From the NCBI RefSeq assembly GCF_014596515.1, contig NZ_MSJQ01000246.1, positions 1-53,973 of the forward strand: a stretch of DNA of 53,973 nucleotides, read 5' to 3'. A program made the position numbers and the translations under genes. The stretch comes from Streptomyces sp. CBMA156 (GTDB taxonomy: Bacteria > Actinomycetota > Actinomycetes > Streptomycetales > Streptomycetaceae). The first letter of the stretch is position 1. The number at the start of each line of letters is the position of its first letter. Shown piece after piece: positions 48,099 to 53,973 of this stretch. The notes under the pieces are model-generated. The model was given only the letters and a program-made list of their open reading frames with translations. It was not told the origin of the DNA and did not search any database.

Positions 48099-48932
48099 AT
48101 GGCAGCGCGACGGCTCTTCGGCGGCGGCAAGCAGAGGGCGTACGTCCCCCCGACCCCGCACCCCAGCGGCGCACAGCCCCCGAAGATCCCCGGCGAGCTG
48201 GTCCCCGGCCACGTCGCCATCGTGATGGACGGCAACGGCCGTTGGGCGAAGGAGCGCGGGCTGCCCCGCACCGAGGGCCACAAGGTCGGCGAGTCCGTGG
48301 TGATGGACGTGCTCAAGGGCGCCATCGAGCTCGGGGTCAAGAACATCTCGCTGTACGCGTTCTCCACCGAGAACTGGAAGCGCTCGCCCGACGAGGTGAA
48401 GTTCCTGATGAACTTCAACCGGGACGTCATCGCCCGCCGCCGCGACGAGATGGACGCGATGGGCGTGCGGATCCGCTGGGCGGGCCGGATGCCCAAGCTG
48501 TGGAAGAGCGTCGTCCAGGAGCTCCAGGTCGCCGAGGAGCAGACCAGGGACAACGACGCCGTCACGCTCTACATGTGCGTCAACTACGGCGGCCGGGCCG
48601 AACTCGCCGACGCGGCGCACGCGATCGCCCAGGACGTCGCGGCCGGGAAGCTGGACCCGAAGAAGGTCAACGAGAAGACCCTGGCCAGGTACATGTACCA
48701 CCCGGACATGCCGGACGTGGACCTGTTCCTGCGCCCCAGCGGTGAGCAGCGCACCTCCAACTTCCTGCTCTGGCAGTCGGCTTACGCCGAGTTCGTGTTC
48801 CAGGACGTGCTCTGGCCGGACTTCGACCGCCGTGACCTGTGGCGCGCCTGCGAGCAGTACGCGATGCGCGACCGGCGCTTCGGCGGGGCGATCCCGAACG
48901 AGGTCGGCGCGCCCGTCCCGTCGCCGCGCTGA
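48099..48932 (+). CDS. uppS: Isoprenyl transferase (undecaprenyl-type diphosphate synthase)
   Basis: 277 aa cis-prenyltransferase. The pyrophosphate motif is MDGNGRWA with Asp44, followed by [13 protein letters not shown] and the IPP-binding [21 protein letters not shown] near 212. It extends farnesyl or a similar diphosphate to the C50-C55 lipid carrier for cell-wall synthesis. The ~30-residue N-terminal extension ([14 protein letters not shown]) is typical of actinobacterial members. GGAG lies within the recO 3' end (48085-48088). A 26-bp terminator follows. Confidence 0.95.
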   Translation: MAARRLFGGGKQRAYVPPTPHPSGAQPPKIPGELVPGHVAIVMDGNGRWAKERGLPRTEGHKVGESVVMDVLKGAIELGVKNISLYAFSTENWKRSPDEVKFLMNFNRDVIARRRDEMDAMGVRIRWAGRMPKLWKSVVQELQVAEEQTRDNDAVTLYMCVNYGGRAELADAAHAIAQDVAAGKLDPKKVNEKTLARYMYHPDMPDVDLFLRPSGEQRTSNFLLWQSAYAEFVFQDVLWPDFDRRDLWRACEQYAMRDRRFGGAIPNEVGAPVPSPR

Positions 48933-48982
48933 GGCGCTCCGGACCCGCGCGTCGGACGCGTAGATCGGATCCGCACGACGGA

Positions 48983-49038
48983 CCCGTACGACGGAGAGGA
49001 CCCACCGGGGAGCCGGTGGGTCCTCTCCGTCGTACGGG
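48983..49038. terminator. Very long bidirectional terminator between uppS and zur
   Basis: A perfect 26-bp stem (48983-49008 with 49013-49038) with loop GGAG, between convergent genes; its right end lies 6 bp from the zur stop. It is the longest perfect hairpin I found in the window. Confidence 0.92.
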
Positions 49039-49044
49039 CCGTGC

Positions 49045-49455
49045 TCAGATCCTCTTGGCGCACTCCGCGCAGGTCCCGAAGATCTCCAGGGTGTGCGCGA
49101 TGTCGCTGAAACCGTGCTCGGCGGCGACCGAGTTGGCCCAGCGTTCCACCGCGGGGCCCTCCACCTCGACGGTGGCACCGCAGTGCCGGCAGACCAGGTG
49201 GTGGTGGTGTCCGCTGCTGCACCGGCGGTAGACCGCCTCGCCGTCGGCGGTGCGCAGCACGTCCACCTCACCGGCGTCCGCGAGTGACTGGAGCGTGCGG
49301 TAGACCGTGGTCAGACCGACGGAGTCCCCGCGGTGCTTGAGCAGGTCGTGGAGCTCCTGCGCGCTGCGGAAGTCCGCGATCTCGTCCAGGGCGGCCGAGA
49401 CGGCTGCACGCTGCCGGGTCGATCGGGCGCGCGGCGACGGGCCTGCGGTGGTCAC
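49045..49455 (-). CDS. zur: Zinc uptake regulator Zur (Fur family)
   Basis: 136 aa. The winged helix includes FRSAQELHDLLKHRGDSVGLTTVYRTLQSLADAG. Metal sites comprise Cys79 with the HHHH run at 83-86, Cys89/Cys92 (CRHC), and Cys129/Cys132 (CAEC); the two CxxC pairs form the structural zinc site. Zur represses zinc uptake when zinc is plentiful. The start is GTG 49455, with AGGAGG (49468-49463) at 7 nt; ATGs at 49491 and 49494 are in frame and the latter overlaps the znuB stop. It lies last in the znuACB-zur set and is probably self-regulated through the znuA promoter. Confidence 0.94.
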   Translation of the reverse strand: MTTAGPSPRARSTRQRAAVSAALDEIADFRSAQELHDLLKHRGDSVGLTTVYRTLQSLADAGEVDVLRTADGEAVYRRCSSGHHHHLVCRHCGATVEVEGPAVERWANSVAAEHGFSDIAHTLEIFGTCAECAKRI

Positions 49456-49490
49456 CGTGGGTCCTCCTGGGGTCGTGGGCGTCTCGCACA

Positions 49491-50420
49491 TCATTGTGCC
49501 AGCCCGGCCCCCCGCCCAGGGGTGGTCGTGCCGGAGGGACCGGCGGCGGCCTGTTCCGGCAGTTCGACGTCGCAGACCTTCGGCCCGCTCTCGGCCGCGC
49601 CGCGGTGGCGCCGTCGGGCGAGCGGGGCGGCGAGCAGGCTGAACACCGCGAAGACCGCGATGGCGAGCAGCACGATGGCCGGCCCCGAGGGCACGTCGAG
49701 GTGGTAGGAGCCGGTGACGCCGGCCAGCGAGACGATCACGCCGAGCGCGATCGAGGCGGCCTGGGTGGCGGCGAAGGAGCGGGTGAGCTGCTGGGCGGCG
49801 ACCACCGGGACCACCATCAGCGCGCTGACCAGCAGCAGCCCGACCACCCGCATGGCGACCGTGACGGTGACCGCGGCCATCACCGCGAGCAGCAGGTTGA
49901 GGGTGCGCACCGGCAGGCCGGTGACCCGGGCGAAGTCCTCGTCCTGGCAGATCGCGAAGAGCTGGCGGCGCAGGCCGACGGTGACCGCGATGACCACCGC
50001 GCCGAGCCCTGCGATGACGGCCAGGTCGGCGGGGGCGACGGTGAGGATGGAGCCCCACAGGTAGCTCTCCAGCGAGCCGGCCCCGGCCTGCGCGGAGAGC
50101 GAGACCAGCAGCTTGCCGCAGGCCATGCCGCCGTAGAAGAGCATCGCGAGGGCGATGTCGCCGCGCTGGTTGCCGCGCGAGCGGACCAGTTCCATGGTGA
50201 CGGCGCCGAGCACGCAGACCAGCACGGCCATCCAGACCGGGCTGGTCTGGAAGATGAAGCCGAGGCCGACGCCGGTCATCGCGACGTGGCCCATGCCGTC
50301 GCCCATCAGCGCCTGGCGGCGCTGCACCAGGTAGATGCCGACGGCCGGGGCGGTGATCCCGACCAGGACGGCGGCGAGCAGCGCGCGCTGCATGAAGTCG
50401 TAGGAGAGCATCTCGGTCAT
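49491..50420 (-). CDS. znuB: Zinc ABC transporter permease ZnuB-like
   Basis: 309 aa with about eight membrane helices, an ABC-3 family permease. GHVAMTGVGLGF near residue 44 and the coupling region ALMVVPVVAAQQLTRSF are typical. The last ~40 residues (RRHRGAAESGPKVCDVELPEQ) are a cytoplasmic tail. The ATG overlaps the znuC stop as ATGA (50420-50417), so translation is coupled. Substrate zinc is inferred from Zur, the Zur boxes and the His-rich ZnuA. Confidence 0.93.
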   Translation of the reverse strand: MTEMLSYDFMQRALLAAVLVGITAPAVGIYLVQRRQALMGDGMGHVAMTGVGLGFIFQTSPVWMAVLVCVLGAVTMELVRSRGNQRGDIALAMLFYGGMACGKLLVSLSAQAGAGSLESYLWGSILTVAPADLAVIAGLGAVVIAVTVGLRRQLFAICQDEDFARVTGLPVRTLNLLLAVMAAVTVTVAMRVVGLLLVSALMVVPVVAAQQLTRSFAATQAASIALGVIVSLAGVTGSYHLDVPSGPAIVLLAIAVFAVFSLLAAPLARRRHRGAAESGPKVCDVELPEQAAAGPSGTTTPGRGAGLAQ

Positions 50421-51181
50421 GCGAGCAGCCTCGGCGGGGTCAGGTCGGCGTGCGGGTGGACGTGGTCGTGGCCGGGCAGCGCGTGCAGGCCGGTGTTGGG
50501 CACGGGCGGGCCGTCGTGGGCGACGCAGCCGTCCCGCAGCACCACGGCGCGGTCGATCAGCGGCTCCAGCGGCCCGAGTTCGTGCAGCACGAGGAGGACG
50601 GAGGCGCCGCGGCCGACCTCGGCGCGCAGGGTGTCGGCCAGCACCTGCTGGCTGGCGGCGTCCACGCCGGCCATCGGCTCGTCCATGATCAGCAGGTCGG
50701 GGGAGCCGACCAGGGCGCGGGCGATCAGCACCCGCTGCTGCTGGCCGCCGGACAGGTCGGCGACGCCGTCCTCGGCCCGCTCCAGCATGCCGACGGCGGC
50801 CAGCGCGCGGTCCACCGCCTCGCGGTCCCTGCGGCGGAACGGCAGCAGCCGGTGCTGCGGCAGCCGACCGGTGGAGACCACCTCGCGCACGGTGGCGGGG
50901 ACGCCGGAGGCGGCGGTGGTGCGCTGCGGGACGTACCCGATCCGGTGCCAGGCGCGGAAGGAGCGGCGCGGGGTGCCGAACAGTTCCAGGGTGCCCTGCT
51001 CCAGCGGGACGGAGCCGATCACGGCCTTGACGGTGGTCGACTTGCCGGAGCCGTTGGCGCCGAGCAGGGCGACGACCTCGCCGGGGCGGACGGTGAGGTC
51101 GACGCCGCGCAGCACCGGCCGGCCGCCGCGCGAGGCGACGGCGTCACGGAGGCGGACGGCCGGGGGTATCGGGTCGGTCAT
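50417..51181 (-). CDS. znuC: Zinc ABC transporter ATP-binding protein ZnuC-like
   Basis: 254 aa. Walker A GANGSGKST at residues 41-49, signature LSGGQQQR near 143, Walker B LLIMDEPMAGVD and the H-loop LLVLHELG. The C-terminal tail contains a His-rich stretch (HALPGHDHVHPHAD) that could bind zinc and may serve as a cytoplasmic sensor or buffer, an extra not needed by the fold. It lies 14 bp after znuA and is coupled to znuB. Confidence 0.94.
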   Translation of the reverse strand: MTDPIPPAVRLRDAVASRGGRPVLRGVDLTVRPGEVVALLGANGSGKSTTVKAVIGSVPLEQGTLELFGTPRRSFRAWHRIGYVPQRTTAASGVPATVREVVSTGRLPQHRLLPFRRRDREAVDRALAAVGMLERAEDGVADLSGGQQQRVLIARALVGSPDLLIMDEPMAGVDAASQQVLADTLRAEVGRGASVLLVLHELGPLEPLIDRAVVLRDGCVAHDGPPVPNTGLHALPGHDHVHPHADLTPPRLLA

Positions 51182-51195
51182 GGTGCGGATTCCCG

Positions 51196-52233
51196 TCAGC
51201 TGGTGGCGGCAGGGGTGGTGGCGTCGGCTCCGGGAGTCCCGGCCGGGGCGGGGGCGTCGGTCGCGGCCGGGGCGCCGAGGGCGGCCTGGAGGTTGGCCAG
51301 GTTCTGCCTCATGACGGACAGGTAGTCGTCCTTGGCGGTGTCCTTGACGCCCTCCAGGGGGTCCAGGACGGCGGTCTTGAGGCCGAGGTCCTTGGCGACG
51401 GTGTCGGCGAGCTTGGGGTCGACCAGGGTCTCGAAGAAGATCGTGGTGACGCCGTTGTCCCTGGCGGCCTTCTGCACCGCGGTCAGCCGGGCCGGGGTGG
51501 GCTCGGACTCCGGGTCGACGCCGTTGATGGCGACCTGGGTGAGGCCGTAGTGGTCGGCGAGGTAGCCGAAGGCGGCGTGGCTGGTGACGAAGGTCTTCGT
51601 CCTGGTGTCCTTCAGTCCGGCCCGGAACTCCTGGTCGAGCGCGGTGAGCCTGGTGACCAGGTCGTCGGTGTTCTTCCGGTAGTCCTCGGCGTGGGACGGG
51701 TCGGCCTTGGCGAACTCGTCGCCGACGGTCTTGGCGATCGCCGCGTAGCGGGTCGGGTCGAGCCAGATGTGCGGGTCGCCGGCCGGGCCCTCGTGCTTGT
51801 GGCCCTCGCCCCCGTGGCCCTCCTCCTCGGTGCCCTCGTCGAGGTGGTGGTCGACCAGCGGGGCGGTGGCGGTGGCGTCGATCTTGTGCTTGCTGGACGA
51901 CTGCGCGACGGCCTGGTCGACGGTGGGCTGGAGGCCCTTGAGGTAGATGATCGCGTCGGCCTTCTGGACCGTGCCGACCTGCTTGGCGGTGAGCTCCAGG
52001 TCGTGCGGCTCGACGCCGGCCGCGGTGAGGTCGGTGACCGCGACGTGCTCCTTGCCGATCTGCTGGGCCAGGTACTCCATCGGGTAGAAGGACGCGACGA
52101 CCTTCAGCCTGCCGCTGCCGTCCGCGGCGCCGCTGCTGCCTCCGCAGGCCGTGAGGGCCAGCGAGGCGGCGAGGGCGGTGGTGCCGATGGCTATGGAGCG
52201 GCGAGCGCGTCGTCGAGTCAGTCCGATCATCAT
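51196..52233 (-). CDS. znuA: Zinc ABC transporter substrate-binding lipoprotein ZnuA-like
   Basis: 345 aa. The signal peptide ends in a lipobox (LALTAC, Cys30), so the protein is anchored outside the membrane. The SBP-9 fold has VVASFYPMEYLAQQIG, EPHDLELTAKQ, a His/Glu-rich loop (VDHHLDEGTEEEGHGGEGHKHEG, residues ~109-131), DPHIWLDPTRY and FVTSHAAFGYLADHY, giving the His ligands. The His-rich loop marks zinc uptake. GAGAAT (52246-52241) ends 7 nt before ATG 52233, with TTGACA (52270-52265) 18 bp further up. The mRNA is therefore probably leaderless, and the ATGs at 52248 and 52242 lie in the promoter. Confidence 0.94.
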   Translation of the reverse strand: MMIGLTRRRARRSIAIGTTALAASLALTACGGSSGAADGSGRLKVVASFYPMEYLAQQIGKEHVAVTDLTAAGVEPHDLELTAKQVGTVQKADAIIYLKGLQPTVDQAVAQSSSKHKIDATATAPLVDHHLDEGTEEEGHGGEGHKHEGPAGDPHIWLDPTRYAAIAKTVGDEFAKADPSHAEDYRKNTDDLVTRLTALDQEFRAGLKDTRTKTFVTSHAAFGYLADHYGLTQVAINGVDPESEPTPARLTAVQKAARDNGVTTIFFETLVDPKLADTVAKDLGLKTAVLDPLEGVKDTAKDDYLSVMRQNLANLQAALGAPAATDAPAPAGTPGADATTPAATS

Positions 52234-52269
52234 GACAATCATTCTCATCTTAGATGGAAATGATTGTCA
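52233..52269 (-). promoter_or_regulatory. Two Zur boxes over the znuA promoter and start
   Basis: TGACAATCATTCTCA (52233-52247) and TGGAAATGATTGTCA (52255-52269) are 7-1-7 inverted repeats of the Fur/Zur type; the first is almost symmetric. Their centres are 22 bp apart, two helix turns. One covers the -35 (52270-52265) and the other the -10 and start site. Together they form an outer 11-bp inverted repeat (TGACAATCATT with AATGATTGTCA). Confidence 0.88.
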
Positions 52270-52354
52270 ACTCACTCGGACGGGTGAACGGAAGGTGACG
52301 GAGGGTGGGGGCGGCCGGACGATACCGATTTGAATCACGTACCCGTATGGCCGG

Positions 52355-52360
52355 TAACCT
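52355..52360 (+). promoter_or_regulatory. -10 element for glyS
   Basis: TAACCT, 64 nt before GTG 52425, with TTGAAT (52330-52335) 19 bp upstream. It lies inside an inverted repeat, CGTACCCG (52338-52345) with CGGGTACG (52369-52376), that could form a hairpin or bind a protein. Confidence 0.4.
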
Positions 52361-52424
52361 GAGGTATTCGGGTACGCGTAACCAGCCGTGCCCTGACCGT
52401 GCCGTACGTACTGAAGAGAGCACT

Positions 52425-53807
52425 GTGGCCGCCGACAAGATCGACACGATCGTCAGCCTGAGCAAGCGCCGTGGCTTCGTCTACCCCTGCAGCGAGATCT
52501 ACGGCGGCACGCGTGCCGCCTGGGACTACGGACCGCTGGGTGTCGAGCTCAAGGAGAACATCAAGCGCCAGTGGTGGCGTGCGATGGTCCAGGCCCGTGA
52601 GGACGTCGTCGGACTCGACTCGTCGGTGATCCTCGCCCGCGAGGTGTGGGAGGCCTCCGGCCACGTCGCGACCTTCAACGACCCGCTGACCGAGTGCCTC
52701 TCCTGTCACAAGCGCCACCGGGCCGACCACCTGGAGGAGAAGTACGAGGCCAAGCACGGCTTCCCGCCGCCGAACGGCCTCAAGGACGTCAACTGCCCCG
52801 ACTGCGGCACCAAGGGCCAGTTCACCGAGCCCAAGGACTTCTCGGGCATGCTGAAGACCCACCTCGGCGTCACCGAGGAGGCGAGCGGCCTCGCGTTCCT
52901 GCGCCCGGAGACCGCCCAGGGCATCTTCACCAACTTCAAGGCCGTCCAGACCACTTCGCGCAAGAAGCCGCCGTTCGGCATCGCCCAGACCGGCAAGAGC
53001 TTCCGCAACGAGATCACCCCCGGCAACTTCATCTTCCGGACCCGCGAGTTCGAGCAGATGGAGATGGAGTTCTTCGTCAAGCCGGGTGAGGACGAGGAGT
53101 GGCACGAGTACTGGCTCCAGCAGCGCTGGGACTGGTACGTCGGCCTCGGCCTGCGCACCGAGAACATGCGCTTCTTCGAGCACCCGAAGGAGAAGCTCTC
53201 CCACTACGCCAAGCGCACGGTGGACATCGAGTACCGCTTCAACTTCGGCGGCACCGAGTTCTCCGAGCTGGAGGGCGTGGCCAACCGCACCGACTACGAC
53301 CTGCGGGTGCACAGCGAGGCCTCCGGCCAGGACCTGAAGTACTTCGACCAGGAGTCCGGCGAGCGGTACTTCCCGTTCGTCATCGAGCCGGCGGCGGGCC
53401 TCAACCGCGCCATGCTGGCGTTCCTGATCGACGCCTACTTCGAGGACGAGGCGCCGAACGCCAAGGGCGTCATGGAGAAGCGCGTCGGCATGCGGCTCGA
53501 CCCGCGGCTGGCCCCGGTCAAGGTCGCCGTCCTGCCGCTGTCGCGCAACGCCGAGCTGTCCCCGAAGGCCCGCGGCCTGGCCGCCGACCTGCGCACCGCC
53601 TGGAACGTCGAGTTCGACGACGCCGGCGCGATCGGCAAGCGCTACCGCCGCCAGGACGAGATCGGCACGCCGTTCTGCGTCACGGTCGACTTCGACACCC
53701 TTGAGGACAACGCGGTGACCGTCCGCGACCGCGACACCATGTCGCAGGAGCGGGTCTCGCTGGACCAGGTCAAGGCGTACCTGGGCGCGCGGCTGATCGG
53801 CTGCTAG
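52425..53807 (+). CDS. glyS: Glycyl-tRNA synthetase (alpha2 type)
   Basis: 460 aa, the usual size for the single-chain dimeric type. Class II motifs: [25 protein letters not shown] (motif 2 region), [18 protein letters not shown] (motif 3 with Arg), and motif 1 around [31 protein letters not shown] zinc-type insertion carries CLSC near 91 and CPDC near 123. The C-terminal anticodon-binding domain includes [14 protein letters not shown]. It charges tRNA-Gly. GTG 52425 follows GAAGAGAG (52413-52420). A 21-bp terminator follows. Confidence 0.96.
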   Translation: MAADKIDTIVSLSKRRGFVYPCSEIYGGTRAAWDYGPLGVELKENIKRQWWRAMVQAREDVVGLDSSVILAREVWEASGHVATFNDPLTECLSCHKRHRADHLEEKYEAKHGFPPPNGLKDVNCPDCGTKGQFTEPKDFSGMLKTHLGVTEEASGLAFLRPETAQGIFTNFKAVQTTSRKKPPFGIAQTGKSFRNEITPGNFIFRTREFEQMEMEFFVKPGEDEEWHEYWLQQRWDWYVGLGLRTENMRFFEHPKEKLSHYAKRTVDIEYRFNFGGTEFSELEGVANRTDYDLRVHSEASGQDLKYFDQESGERYFPFVIEPAAGLNRAMLAFLIDAYFEDEAPNAKGVMEKRVGMRLDPRLAPVKVAVLPLSRNAELSPKARGLAADLRTAWNVEFDDAGAIGKRYRRQDEIGTPFCVTVDFDTLEDNAVTVRDRDTMSQERVSLDQVKAYLGARLIGC

Positions 53808-53820
53808 GCAGGTCCCTGCT

Positions 53821-53865
53821 CAAGGAGCCCTCGTCCGCCCCGGTGGGGCGGACGAGGGCTCCTTG
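53821..53865 (+). terminator. glyS terminator
   Basis: A perfect 21-bp stem (53821-53841 with 53845-53865) with loop GGT, 13 nt after the glyS stop. No gene is visible from there to the window end. Confidence 0.9.
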
Positions 53866-53973
53866 CCGTCCGGGGGCTTTCCCGGCCTGCCGCACGGAGC
53901 GGGCCGGCCGGCCCGGGCGCTACCGCCGTCCCCAGCGGGAGCGCGGGGCCGCGGGCGGGCGGGCCGGGAGGCC

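Overview
The window looks like chromosomal core sequence from a Streptomyces-type actinomycete (Streptomyces or a close relative such as Kitasatospora). The DNA is very GC-rich, third codon positions are dominated by G and C, GTG starts are common and one TTG start is used. The gene order leuS, degV, comEA-comEC, holA, rpsT, lepA, hemW, hrcA-dnaJ, rsmE, phoH-ybeY-CNNM, era, leuA, recO-uppS, zur-znuBCA, glyS is, from memory, a conserved block of Streptomyces chromosomes. I see no transposase, integrase, phage gene, tRNA, rRNA or CRISPR array. Almost everything is housekeeping or widely conserved.

Layout. 1-3.5 kb: the end of a TPR-like protein, then leuS behind a leucine-codon leader peptide and a U-tract terminator. 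3.8-9.5 kb: a membrane-anchored coiled-coil protein, a leaderless degV gene, then comEA and comEC with two consensus DnaA boxes in front of comEA. 9.5-15 kb: a repeat-rich intergenic region, a small gene divergent from holA, a Pro-rich membrane protein, and rpsT divergent from lepA. 15-21 kb (minus strand): an ECF41-type sigma factor with its oxidoreductase, and two overlapping ABC-exporter half-transporter genes. 21-28 kb: acyl-CoA ligase, hemW, a Uma2-type protein, DUF3097, and the pspAB-htpX pair. 27.7-31 kb: CIRCE-hrcA-dnaJ-rsmE. 31-42 kb: tricorn protease, RDD protein, HIT protein, RNase Z-like protein, phoH-ybeY-CNNM, four small genes, era. 42.5-44 kb (minus): a protealysin-like M4 peptidase and its emfourin-type inhibitor. 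44-49 kb: leucine leader-leuA, a TerB-like protein, recO-uppS. 49-52.3 kb (minus): znuACB-zur behind two Zur boxes. 52.4-53.8 kb: glyS.

How the parts work together. Leucine supply (leuA) and charging (leuS) lie 44 kb apart but carry look-alike leaders with Leu runs containing the rare codon CTT, so one signal may tune both. Ribosome and RNA functions (lepA, rpsT, era, ybeY, rsmE, RNase Z, glyS, leuS) and DNA functions (holA, recO, comEA/EC) dominate. Stress control appears as CIRCE-HrcA, HtpX-PspAB, ECF41 and Zur. A repeated layout is a -10 element (NANNNT) whose last base lies 6-7 nt before the start codon, which predicts leaderless mRNAs for at least twelve genes. I found no clearly unprecedented system. 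The best leads are the paired leucine attenuators, the DnaA boxes before comEA, the Zur-controlled leaderless znuA start, the protease-inhibitor pair, the catalytically dead cytidine-deaminase-like protein, and several repeat structures.
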